DNA from: Clostridiaceae bacterium
GTDB lineage: Bacteria; Bacillota; Clostridia; Saccharofermentanales; DTU023
Reading direction: 5' to 3'
Assembly (NCBI GenBank): GCA_012799825.1
Contig: JAAZKK010000120.1
Location: 1-45,217, forward strand
DNA length: 45,217 bases
The notes under the pieces were generated by a model, which was not told the origin of the DNA, searched no databases, and was given only the letters and a program-made list of their open reading frames with translations. Below are positions 27,235 through 36,012 of this stretch, piece by piece (positions within the stretch are counted from its first letter, which is position 1; the number at the start of each line of letters is the position of its first letter). Both the position numbers and the translations under genes were made by a program.

Positions 27235-28557
27235 TTACGCGATTAATGTTGTTCCTGTAGGGCGCAATCTAACGCGATGTATTGCATGATCACCAAACAA
27301 TCTGTTCATGCCACTTTGAAAATCATTGATTAAATTGACCGGAACAAAAACTTGGAGCATGCCGCCAAACCCTCCGCCTTGTAAGCGTTGTGCGCCTTGT
27401 CCTTTTAGGATTGCTTCGGTAGCCATGAAAGCAAGGCTTAACGGTTGCTCACGCCACATATGATTCGGATAGATGTTCTGACAATACATAAAAGAGGAGC
27501 GAGCACTTTCATTTATAAGTTCCAAGAAAAGTTGCATGCTTCCTGCTTTTAGTGCTCTAACTTGAGATTGAACACGCTCATTTTCATTGAAGTAATGGTA
27601 GGCGCGAAGCAAGGCACGATCGTTGAGTTGTTCTCTTAAGTTGAATAATTGACTAAAGAACTCTTCTTTAGTACATTGCCGGAGTAACGGTTTTCCCAGT
27701 ACATTAGCTACTTGCTTCATTTCACGCTCCACAGCTGCGTATTCTTCTGTTAGTCCTGAATGAGACGCCCCAGTCTCAATCAAAAAAAGTGCAATCTCAA
27801 ACATTTCAAAATCAAAGTTATTAGGCGTTCTGTCAGAATTGCTGTTTTTGTTGCAATTGGGGATGACTTGCGTAATTTTAGGGCGCTCAAAATCTTCAAA
27901 ATCGATGAGTATCAAACCTCCGACCGAGCAAGCAAGTTGATCCATCAGGCCACAGGGTTTCTCAAAAAATTGATTTTCTGCGTACTGGGCGATTTTTGCG
28001 ATAGTAATATGATCTATCGAACCTTTATTGTAGAGGTGACTGAGAATAGAACACATTTCGACTTCAAACGCGGCGGACGATGAAATCCCAGCGCCTTGCC
28101 ATATGTTGGATGTCAACCAGCAGTCAAAACCGCCGATGCGATATCCTAATTGCCGCATTCGAGCAGCAACACCGCGAATCAGTGCTGAGGAGGAATGTCG
28201 TTCCTCCAAAATTGGAAAAAGGTGAGATAATTCCACTTCAATAGGATCGTGGTTATCACTAAGTACACGGATAACATTGTTATTATTTTTTGCAGCTATG
28301 CCGATCATGTCAAGATCAAGAGATGCTGCTAAAACCAAGCCGGCATTGTGATCTGTGTGATTGCCGCTAATTTCCGTGCGTCCCGGTGTTGATATGACAA
28401 CGATATCTTTATTTCTCGGAAAATAATATTCAAATTTCGAGAGTGCGTCGCGGTAGCGACGAACATTTTGATCGATCGCATCCTTTCCATAAAGGTAGGC
28501 AAGGCGATCTCGAAACGATTTTTCCGACATTAAAGATCGAAAGGCAACACAATTCAT
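27235..28557 (-). CDS. galK: Galactokinase
   Basis: A 440-residue GHMP kinase that phosphorylates galactose at C1 as the first Leloir step. The galactokinase signature GRTEISGNHTDHNAG lies near 59-73. The ATP-binding loop GAGISSSAAFEVE is near 155, the catalytic aspartate segment FEKPCGLMDQLA near 195, and the C-terminal GHMP motif RLQGGGFGGMLQVFVP near 398. It is slightly longer than usual (380-400) because of a tail and a Ser/Asn-rich loop near 240. GGGAG lies upstream of the ATG. It is divergent from the GH13/GH36 genes and surely serves their product galactose. galT and galE are not in the window. Confidence 0.9.
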   Translation of the reverse strand: MNCVAFRSLMSEKSFRDRLAYLYGKDAIDQNVRRYRDALSKFEYYFPRNKDIVVISTPGRTEISGNHTDHNAGLVLAASLDLDMIGIAAKNNNNVIRVLSDNHDPIEVELSHLFPILEERHSSSALIRGVAARMRQLGYRIGGFDCWLTSNIWQGAGISSSAAFEVEMCSILSHLYNKGSIDHITIAKIAQYAENQFFEKPCGLMDQLACSVGGLILIDFEDFERPKITQVIPNCNKNSNSDRTPNNFDFEMFEIALFLIETGASHSGLTEEYAAVEREMKQVANVLGKPLLRQCTKEEFFSQLFNLREQLNDRALLRAYHYFNENERVQSQVRALKAGSMQLFLELINESARSSFMYCQNIYPNHMWREQPLSLAFMATEAILKGQGAQRLQGGGFGGMLQVFVPVNLINDFQSGMNRLFGDHAIHRVRLRPTGTTLIA

Positions 28558-28775
28558 AATCGACTCCCATCATTATATGCACCAAAATCTTCTGAGTTAC
28601 GGTTGACAGACAATAGTATAAACCACAGGTAAAGCGTTGGAAGCACGTCGCGCAATTAACGCTACCATAAACCGGCGAATAAAGGCAAAAATTCGAGTTT
28701 AATTATTTAAGTGGGTTATAATTAGACATCGCACTAATTAATCTAAAAAAATTGAAATTTTGCGGGTGGTGAACT
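28558..28775. promoter_or_regulatory. Divergent promoter region between galK and the GH13 gene
   Basis: For the plus-strand gene a TATAAT (28717-28722, in GGGTTATAATTAG) is a good -10 with a poor -35. On the minus strand a TATAAT in GCATATAATGATGG lies a few bases before the galK ribosome site. TTGAAATTTTG at 28752-28762 is shared with the upstream regions of the amylase and the MelB-like symporter genes. I see no convincing catabolite-repression (cre) box. Confidence 0.45.
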
Positions 28776-30662
28776 ATGAAACGAAACTGGTGGCAAGACA
28801 AAGTTGTTTATCAAATCTACCCAATGAGTTTTTGTGATACTAACGGGGATGGAATTGGTGACATCTCTGGAATTATCAACCGGTTAGATTATCTGGAACA
28901 ACTCGGTGTAGACCTCTTATGGATTTCGCCGCTTTATCCATCTCCTAATCGTGATAACGGTTATGACATCAGTGATTATTGTGCAATTCATCCCAACTAT
29001 GGCACGATAAAAGATTTTGATCGTTTGGTTAAACTTGCTGGCGAACGTGGTATTAATATTTTGATGGATCTTGTAATTAATCACACTTCTAATCAACACG
29101 AATGGTTCCAAAAAAGCCGTCAACGCATTGATCCTTATACAGACTATTACATTTGGCAAAAGGCACGGAATGGCAAAAAAGCAACTTTGACAGATATTGA
29201 TGATGAGCGAAGAGAAACAGAGAAGTTAGACAATAATTCACCTTTACAAGACATTACTTCGCAACAATATAATGGCGACAAAAATACAGCTTTAGCAGAC
29301 GATCGGTCCGATGACATATCTAAGGATACAAAAAATAAATCTAAAGTTGAAAAAGTGCCATTTGGCAAAATTCCGAATAATTGGGGTAATTTTTTTGGCG
29401 AAATTCCTTGGACATACGATGAGGTGCGCGGGGAGTACTATCTTCATTTGTTTGCGAAAGAACAACCAGACCTTAATTATCGAAATGAGAAAGTGATTGA
29501 GGCAGTTGAAGAGGTTATGAAGTTTTGGCTGGATCGCGGTGTCGTCGGTTTTCGGTGCGATGTAATTAACATTCTTTACAAAGAGTCGCTGGAAAACGGG
29601 AAGCCGAAACCTGCATTGACGGGTATAGAACACTATTTATCGACGCCCGGTTTGCATCGATTGCTTCAGCGTTTCAACCAAAATGTGTGGTCTAAGTACG
29701 ATGCGTTTACGGTAGGAGAGACCGTTTTTATTACGACAAAAATGGCAGATGATTTGGCTAATCCGGCGCGAAAAGAGCTGAGTGCTGTTTTTTCATTTGA
29801 ACATATGGAAACTGACTGTTTTAAGATTAAATGGTTTTTGCGTCCATTTTCGCCAAATAGACTTTTCAAAACACTTACGAAATGGCAGAAAAACCTGTTC
29901 TGGAACACGCTTTATTTTGAAAATCATGACCAGCCCAGATCGGTATCACGCTTCGGTGATGCAGATCGCTATCATCGGGAGAGCGCCAAGGCTTTAGCTA
30001 TTCTGCTGATGAGTTTAAGGGGTACAGTATTCCTCTATCAGGGTCAGGAAATCGGCATGACGAATTTTGATTTTGACTCGATGGACGAGTTGCGCGATAT
30101 AGAATCACACAATATTTGGAAAATTGGCAAACGGTTGCGGCTACCTAAAAGGCTTCTTTGGAAAATGATGACGACAAAAAGTCGTGACAATGCGCGAACG
30201 CCGATGCAATGGAGTGATGAGCCAAATGCCGGCTTTACGACGGGAAAACCGTGGCTAGGGATCAATCGTAATTACAAAAAAATTAATGTTAAAAGTGAAA
30301 AATTGGACCCCGAGTCAATTTTGCAATTTTATCAAAAGTTGATTCGTTTCAGGAAGAAAAGCAAGGCAATGCGTTGTGGAGATTTTAGGGAACTATATAG
30401 ACGCGGATCCGTCTATGCTTTTGAACGTGTTTATTCACCGGCAGATCAAAAGCCAACCGATATTTTTGGATTAACTAAAGACATCGAAAATGCGTTGCTC
30501 GGAGAAGATGATCAAAGAGAGAAACTGATTATAGTTGTAAATTTGTCAGGAAAACGCAGGAAAAACCCTTATCAGGGAGCGTGTCTTTTCTCTTCTTATG
30601 AACGAGATGAGGTTGGCAGCATGCTGGATCCTTATGAAGCTGCGATCCTTAAGGTTTTATAA
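28776..30662 (+). CDS. GH13 oligo-alpha-glucosidase with a loop insertion
   Basis: A 628-residue intracellular GH13 enzyme of the oligo-1,6-glucosidase/alpha-glucosidase subgroup. It starts with NWWQDKVVYQIYPMSF, the usual opening. Catalytic residues are Asp262 (FRCDVIN), Glu315 (TVGETVF) and Asp385 (ENHDQPR). Typical members have about 550-560 residues. Here residues 132-198 are an extra Asp/Lys/Asn/Thr-rich segment placed between YIWQKARNGK and PNNWGNFFGE, a surface loop that is short in relatives. Everything around it is intact. It starts at the ATG after GGTGGTG and is followed 30 bases later by the GH36 gene, so they form an operon. It likely cleaves the glucose-containing part of imported oligosaccharides. 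Confidence 0.9.
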   Translation: MKRNWWQDKVVYQIYPMSFCDTNGDGIGDISGIINRLDYLEQLGVDLLWISPLYPSPNRDNGYDISDYCAIHPNYGTIKDFDRLVKLAGERGINILMDLVINHTSNQHEWFQKSRQRIDPYTDYYIWQKARNGKKATLTDIDDERRETEKLDNNSPLQDITSQQYNGDKNTALADDRSDDISKDTKNKSKVEKVPFGKIPNNWGNFFGEIPWTYDEVRGEYYLHLFAKEQPDLNYRNEKVIEAVEEVMKFWLDRGVVGFRCDVINILYKESLENGKPKPALTGIEHYLSTPGLHRLLQRFNQNVWSKYDAFTVGETVFITTKMADDLANPARKELSAVFSFEHMETDCFKIKWFLRPFSPNRLFKTLTKWQKNLFWNTLYFENHDQPRSVSRFGDADRYHRESAKALAILLMSLRGTVFLYQGQEIGMTNFDFDSMDELRDIESHNIWKIGKRLRLPKRLLWKMMTTKSRDNARTPMQWSDEPNAGFTTGKPWLGINRNYKKINVKSEKLDPESILQFYQKLIRFRKKSKAMRCGDFRELYRRGSVYAFERVYSPADQKPTDIFGLTKDIENALLGEDDQREKLIIVVNLSGKRRKNPYQGACLFSSYERDEVGSMLDPYEAAILKVL

Positions 30663-30692
30663 GCAAGTCTTACGAGAAGAAGGGAGTGCAAA

Positions 30693-33623
30693 TTGTCAGC
30701 AATTGAAATTCGTGACCGGACGTTTTTATTGAAAACAAAAAATACGTCATATTTATTTATGGTTAACGAGTACGGCCATGTTGAGCACATTCACTATGGA
30801 AAAAAAGTGAGGATTGAGGATGCTGAAGCTTTGCGCTACAAACGGACGATTCCCTATGGATCTCTGTTAGTTTATCCTTGTGCTGCATCGCACAACTCCA
30901 CACATAGCGGAGCAAGCTCTGATTCGGCACATGAGGCATTTTCCGATAATGTGGCCATCTCTTTTTCGTCTTTTGATTCGCATTCCGAAGCGACTGACTC
31001 TTGGAGAGATAAACCCTACACAAGTTCTCGTCCTGAAAAAATACCATATTTTAGTTCTGTCGATAATTCACGCGAACGTTTTCGTTCTGATCGATTACAG
31101 TCTTTGTCAAAAAAACAGGACTACCCATCCTCGGAATATCTGGAAAATGTAGATCGAATATCCGATCAAACGTATAGTCTTGACAACGTGCTTCTCGAGT
31201 GGTCAGGTAGCGGTCGAGGTGATTTTAGAACATCGCCTATTGAAATTGAATTTTTGGACGGTACCTTTACCACAGATTTCTTGTTTCATCGCTATGAAAT
31301 AAAAATGGGTGTGATTCCGGCGGAGACGTTACCTACGGCATATGATGATGCCGGAGGAAATAAATACGATGTTACCGGTTGTAATGGGTGTGACGATGGT
31401 GTTTTGGACTGCTCTAGAGACTGCGGCAGAAGCGAAGTTGATGGCGCTTCTTGGAAGGGCTCTAGCAATGCAGGCAGAACTGAGTGCGATGCCGATGTTT
31501 GGAACGATTCTATTGATGCCGGCAGAGCCGAATTGAAGGTCGCCAGTTTGAATGGCCATAGTAATGCTGGCAGTAGCAGATTTGATGGTGCTGCTATGAA
31601 CGGCTTTAGCGATGCCTGTCAAGATAGTTGTTTTTCAGGAGCTGAAACGCTAAGTCTTTTTCTGAAAGAGGCACTCTGGCCGCTTGAATTGCAACTGATT
31701 TATACCGTTTTCCCGGAGGAAGATGTAATTACCAGGCGTGCTGTGCTGTGGAACAGAGGCTCAGATCCGGTAATGTTGCACAAAATGATGAGTCAAATGA
31801 TTGACTTGCCGGGGCGTGAGTTTAATGTGTTAACGTTACATGGTGACTGGAATGCGGAGGCAAACACGAATGTTACACCGCTGACGTATGGGCGATTCGT
31901 TAATGAGAGTCGTACTGGAAGTTCGTCTAATCGTCACAATCCGGCTCTCGCCCTAGCGGATCAGCGTGCGACGGAACACCATGGAGAAGTGTACGGCTTT
32001 AACCTAGTGTACAGCGGCAATCATCAAACTTCCGTGGAGCGCTCAAGCCGCGGTTTTGTGCGCGTGATATCGGGAATCCAACCGGAAAATTTCCACTGGC
32101 AACTTCAGCCAAAAACGTGTTTTGAAACGCCTGAAGCGGTGCTCACCTATTCCAATCAGGGCTTTAATGGTATGAGTCATCAATTCCATCGCTTTGTTCT
32201 GCGTCACATCGTTCGAAGCCCTTGGCGCAATCGAGAACGTCCCATTTTAATCAACAATTGGGAAGCTTATATGTTCGATTTCAATGAGCGAAAGCTTATG
32301 AAACTTGCTCGTCAGGCAAAGGAGCTCGGAATAGAACTATTTGTGCTTGATGACGGATGGTTCGGCACGAGGAATAATGACCTTGCTGGGTTGGGCGATT
32401 ATGAGGTCAATCGAAAAAAGCTGCCGTCCGGTTTAAAAGGTTTTTCTAAAAAAATTGAAAAATTGGGGATGAGCTTTGGCCTTTGGTTTGAGCCGGAATC
32501 CATAAATCCGAATAGTGTGCTTTACAGAGTCCACCCGGAATATGCGATTCAAATACCCGGTCGAACACCGGTTCAGGGGCGCCATCAACTGTTATTAGAT
32601 TTTACGAACCCTGCCGTACAAGATTACGTTGTCGATAATATAACGAGGATTCTAGATGGAGCACCCATAAAGTATGTCAAATGGGACATGAACCGCCACA
32701 TGAGCGATATTTTTTCAAAGCAAACGCATCCGGGAGAATTTGCGCATCGGTACATGATCGGACTTTATCAGGTATTAAAACGAATATTTGGGCCGCGCCC
32801 GGAGATTCTTCTTGAAATGTGCTCGTCCGGGGGTAATCGCTTCGACTTGGGTATGCTCTGTTTTGCTGCACAAATATGGGCCTCAGACGACACAGATCCG
32901 ATAGAACGGCTGAGAATACAAAAGGGTCTTTCATATTTTTATCCGCAAAGTTCAGTGGGCGCGCATGTGTCTGCTGCTCCGCACACACAAACACTGCGAA
33001 ATACGCCGCTTAGCACACGATTTAATGTGGCGGCGTTCGGTGCCTTCGGATATGAGATGGATCTCACTGCGTTAAATCATGTTGAGCGCGAGGAGATCAA
33101 GGATCAGATCATATTTTATAAAGAACGCAGGGCACTTTTTCAATTTGGACGGTTTTATCGTTATGACTGGCCACGGCCGAATCAAGAAGCTTTTTCAGTC
33201 GTTTCGGAAGATCAACGACAGTCGATTGTGGTTTTTGCGACAACACTCACAAAGTCCGGGGAAGAAAATGATTGGCTGCGGGTTGCCGGGCTAGATGCGG
33301 ATACGGTGTATAAGATGCGGACGCGGCCACAAAAAGTACATATCGCCCGGTTCGGTCATTTAATCAATTATGTGTCACCTATTAAACTGAAAGCGGACGG
33401 GTTGGCGCTTACGCTAGCCAATCGCTATTACGCGCTACCGGACGGTTCGCTCGATTTAACGGCATGCGGCTCTGCTTTTGAAAGCGGCATTGGCTTGAAT
33501 AACCAGTATATTGGCACCGGTTATAACTCTGATATACGTATGTGGGGAGACTTTGGATCGCAAATGTATGTCATTATGGCGCAGCCGTTCGAGGAGGTTT
33601 CTAACGAAGTCGACATATCCTAA
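30693..33623 (+). CDS. GH36 alpha-galactosidase with two repeat-rich insertions
   Basis: An alpha-galactosidase of 976 residues acting on melibiose- and raffinose-type sugars. The GH36 core is complete: ELFVLDDGWFGTRNND, the nucleophile Asp in KYVKWDMNRH, CSSGGNRFDLGML and the acid/base Asp in WASDDTDPIERL. Bacterial relatives have about 720-750 residues. The excess is two insertions in the N-terminal beta-sandwich domain: about 65-165, Ser-rich, and about 208-318, Gly/Asp/Ser/Asn-rich with several cysteines. The second contains five units of 16 residues. The start is a TTG at 30693 after AGAAGAAGGGAG. There is no signal peptide, so sugars must be imported first, probably by the symporter encoded next. 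Confidence 0.92.
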   Translation: MSAIEIRDRTFLLKTKNTSYLFMVNEYGHVEHIHYGKKVRIEDAEALRYKRTIPYGSLLVYPCAASHNSTHSGASSDSAHEAFSDNVAISFSSFDSHSEATDSWRDKPYTSSRPEKIPYFSSVDNSRERFRSDRLQSLSKKQDYPSSEYLENVDRISDQTYSLDNVLLEWSGSGRGDFRTSPIEIEFLDGTFTTDFLFHRYEIKMGVIPAETLPTAYDDAGGNKYDVTGCNGCDDGVLDCSRDCGRSEVDGASWKGSSNAGRTECDADVWNDSIDAGRAELKVASLNGHSNAGSSRFDGAAMNGFSDACQDSCFSGAETLSLFLKEALWPLELQLIYTVFPEEDVITRRAVLWNRGSDPVMLHKMMSQMIDLPGREFNVLTLHGDWNAEANTNVTPLTYGRFVNESRTGSSSNRHNPALALADQRATEHHGEVYGFNLVYSGNHQTSVERSSRGFVRVISGIQPENFHWQLQPKTCFETPEAVLTYSNQGFNGMSHQFHRFVLRHIVRSPWRNRERPILINNWEAYMFDFNERKLMKLARQAKELGIELFVLDDGWFGTRNNDLAGLGDYEVNRKKLPSGLKGFSKKIEKLGMSFGLWFEPESINPNSVLYRVHPEYAIQIPGRTPVQGRHQLLLDFTNPAVQDYVVDNITRILDGAPIKYVKWDMNRHMSDIFSKQTHPGEFAHRYMIGLYQVLKRIFGPRPEILLEMCSSGGNRFDLGMLCFAAQIWASDDTDPIERLRIQKGLSYFYPQSSVGAHVSAAPHTQTLRNTPLSTRFNVAAFGAFGYEMDLTALNHVEREEIKDQIIFYKERRALFQFGRFYRYDWPRPNQEAFSVVSEDQRQSIVVFATTLTKSGEENDWLRVAGLDADTVYKMRTRPQKVHIARFGHLINYVSPIKLKADGLALTLANRYYALPDGSLDLTACGSAFESGIGLNNQYIGTGYNSDIRMWGDFGSQMYVIMAQPFEEVSNEVDIS
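31413..31630. repeat. In-frame 48-bp repeat inside the GH36 gene
   Basis: Units begin at 31413, 31461, 31509, 31557 and 31605, always 48 bp apart. They encode variants of S-N/D-A-G-R-x-E-x-D-x-A-S-W-N-G (CSRDCGRSEVDGASWKG, SSNAGRTECDADVWND, SIDAGRAELKVASLNG, HSNAGSSRFDGAAMNG and a partial fifth). Copies differ by many substitutions but no frameshift. Confidence 0.9.
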
Positions 33624-34007
33624 CAAGCATCCGTCAAATTTTCAATTGTTTTAGGTTTTTATGTGTGGGAAAAATTTCTACGACGTCGAAATGCCTAACA
33701 AAATTTAATAACTAACAGAAATGAGGGCAATAAACGATGGCCGTAAAGGAAACAACCAAGATAATTTCAAATTAATTGAAATTTTGACATTAAGATTGGA
33801 TCATCCTGAGAATGGCGAAGGAAAGATAGAAATAGCTCTTAGGATAAATAGCAAATAGGATTGAACAGAAATGAATGATACGCATCATTTGTTAAAAAGG
33901 GTCAGTTTCACAATTACAGAACACAAACAGGGGGAGAAGAGTTGGAATCGGAGCGCCTGATCTGAGCATGGCGTGTTAATTCCACAAAATAGAGGGAGAA
34001 GAGGATT
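33624..34007. other. Intergenic interval with a palindromic AATTTCAA/TTGAAATT site
   Basis: No gene is seen. A core copy (GTCAAATTTTCAATTG) is at 33632-33648. At 33763-33783 the arms AATTTCAA and TTGAAATT face each other over five bases, continuing into TTGAAATTTTG (33776-33786), the word also found upstream of the amylase and GH13 genes. This could be an operator for the symporter gene. Confidence 0.4.
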
Positions 34008-35471
34008 ATGACAAATTTTCAATCTGAAAAGGGGAAATCGGAAAGCCCAGCTGCTGAGCCAAAAGCAGCAGCAAGCGCCACGCTTCTGACCGGCAATAAA
34101 ATGTCGGCCTTTGATCGCCGGAATATGATCTATTTCGGGCTTGGAACAGTCGGAAGAGATATGTTTTATGCGTTGGAGGCTAACGCTCTGATTTATTATC
34201 TCTCCAACGTGCTGGACTTGCCACAACCGATTTTTGTTGCGACAAGCCTAGTGTTCACTGTTTTGCGCATATTTGACGCATTGAATGACCCCGTAAGCGG
34301 TCTCATAATCGACAATGTGCGATCACGTTTCGGAAAATTCAAACCTCCAATGCTGGTCGGCGCGGTTGTTGGAGCACTGTGTTACATGGTGTTTTTTACT
34401 GATTTCGGCCTTCGGGATTACCGCTTTGTTGTCGTCTTCGGTATAGCCTACATTCTGTGGGATATTTTCTATGGATTAAACGATATCGCTTACTGGTCGA
34501 TGTTGCCTTCATTAAGTCTTGATCAAAAAGTGCGCGAAAAAATGGGCGCTTTTGCGAGGATTTGCGCGAATATCGGAATGTACATCGTTATGGTTGCATG
34601 GCAGCCGGTAACCACGGCGCTCGGCAACACGCCAAAGGCATGGACGAGCGTCGGACTTGTCGTGACCATCCTCATGCTCCTTTTTCAACTTTTTACGATT
34701 TTTGGTGTTCGCGAAAAGCGCGATGTTTTTGAGTCTAAACAGGAGAAAACTACATTTAAAGACATGTGGCATATCCTGACGAAAAATGATCAACTGCTTT
34801 GGACGACGATTTCTATGTCGCTTTTTACGATCGGTTATATCACAACAGCAACCGTTTCCATCTATTTCATGGAATACGTGTTCGGCAACAAAGATCTTTA
34901 TCCGATTCTAGCTGCGGTGGTAGGCGTTGCTCAAGTGTTAGCTCTCATCATTTTCCCTGCTGTTTCTAAACATTTCAAACGAGCAAAATTGTATTTTTGG
35001 TCTACGGTATTAGTGATTTTCTCATACGGACTATTCTTTTTTGCGGCGTCAAATTTCATTATTTTATTGGTGGCGGCCCTTTTCTTATTCATTGGAGAGG
35101 CATTCATTCAACTTCTGATGCTGATGTTCCTTGAAGACACGATTGAATACGGACAGTGGAAATTGGGTATGCGCAATGAAAGCATTACACTTTCGGTGCA
35201 ACCGCTGATCAATAAAATTGGAGGCGCGATTTCAACAGGAATTGTGAGTGTTGCACTCATTATTTCCGGCATCAAACATGGTGATACGGCGGCGACGGCG
35301 ATCGATGCTTCCGGGAAAATGGTCATCCGAACCGTTATGGTCGTAATTCCTCTCATTTTAATCGTAGTTGGCTATTTGATTTATCGCTGGAAATACAAAA
35401 TTGACGAAGAGATGTACGCTAAGATGCTGCAAGATCTGAGTGATCGAGGTGAACTTAATCTAGACGCGTAA
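34008..35471 (+). CDS. MelB-like sugar:cation symporter (GPH family)
   Basis: A 487-residue, 12-helix transporter of the glycoside-pentoside-hexuronide:cation symporter family (MFS superfamily). A polar N-terminus of about 40 residues precedes YFGLGTVGRDMFYALEAN. The family motif IFDALNDPVSGLIIDNVRSRFGKFKP is seen in part as DALNDPVSG and RSRFGKFKPP. LEDTIEYGQWKLGMRNES lies in the second half. Such proteins carry melibiose, lactose, raffinose-like sugars or glucuronides with Na+, Li+ or H+. Position after the alpha-galactosidase suggests melibiose/raffinose-type sugars. GAGGGAGAAGAGG precedes the ATG. Confidence 0.9.
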   Translation: MTNFQSEKGKSESPAAEPKAAASATLLTGNKMSAFDRRNMIYFGLGTVGRDMFYALEANALIYYLSNVLDLPQPIFVATSLVFTVLRIFDALNDPVSGLIIDNVRSRFGKFKPPMLVGAVVGALCYMVFFTDFGLRDYRFVVVFGIAYILWDIFYGLNDIAYWSMLPSLSLDQKVREKMGAFARICANIGMYIVMVAWQPVTTALGNTPKAWTSVGLVVTILMLLFQLFTIFGVREKRDVFESKQEKTTFKDMWHILTKNDQLLWTTISMSLFTIGYITTATVSIYFMEYVFGNKDLYPILAAVVGVAQVLALIIFPAVSKHFKRAKLYFWSTVLVIFSYGLFFFAASNFIILLVAALFLFIGEAFIQLLMLMFLEDTIEYGQWKLGMRNESITLSVQPLINKIGGAISTGIVSVALIISGIKHGDTAATAIDASGKMVIRTVMVVIPLILIVVGYLIYRWKYKIDEEMYAKMLQDLSDRGELNLDA

Positions 35472-35500
35472 AATGAAGGGGTTACGAATTCGTCTTTTTG

Positions 35501-35608
35501 CCTGAATTGTTTAAGTGTTTCTGTGATCCTGAGTTGTTTAAGCGATTCTGTGATCCTGAGTTGTTTAAGTGATTCTGTGATCATGAATTGTCTGAGCGTT
35601 TCTGTGAT
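35501..35608. repeat. 27-bp tandem repeat, four copies
   Basis: CCTGAATTGTTTAAGTG-TTTCTGTGAT-type units start at 35501, 35528, 35555 and 35582, exactly 27 bp each, directly after the symporter gene. In the minus direction they read as ITESLKQLR. No expression signal supports a gene. The rest of 35609-36012 shows nothing else. Confidence 0.8.
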
Positions 35609-36012
35609 AATGTCCCGCATGTAAATGAGGTGCGACATCTTACGCTGATTGCGAAAGTAAAAGATCGTGTCACAATGGTGGCGCAGTATTAGGAACTAGG
35701 ATGTCCAAAATCTGTCAAGTCGTGGTAAGGATGGTACGACAATTTCATAAACTGTTCGTTACACACAAATAATTGGAAAAGCAATAAATGTTGAAAAAAT
35801 GGCACAACTTGTAAGATGTGACCGTATAAGAGCGAACTTAAATATAACGAGGATGGAATATAAACTTACTTGAATATGAAGAGTGTGAATCAATAACGAC
35901 ATGATCTTTTTGTAAAACAGCCAATGCACGGTCCATTGAATAATAAAGAATAAAAATATTGCCAAGATGGCGACTGTAAGAAAGACATTAATATTTGAAG
36001 AGAGGTGAACAT

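Noticed and set aside
28640-28670. Possible catabolite-repression (cre) box near the GH13 promoter
   Set aside because: AAAGCGTTGGAAGC matches the consensus too poorly to be called.
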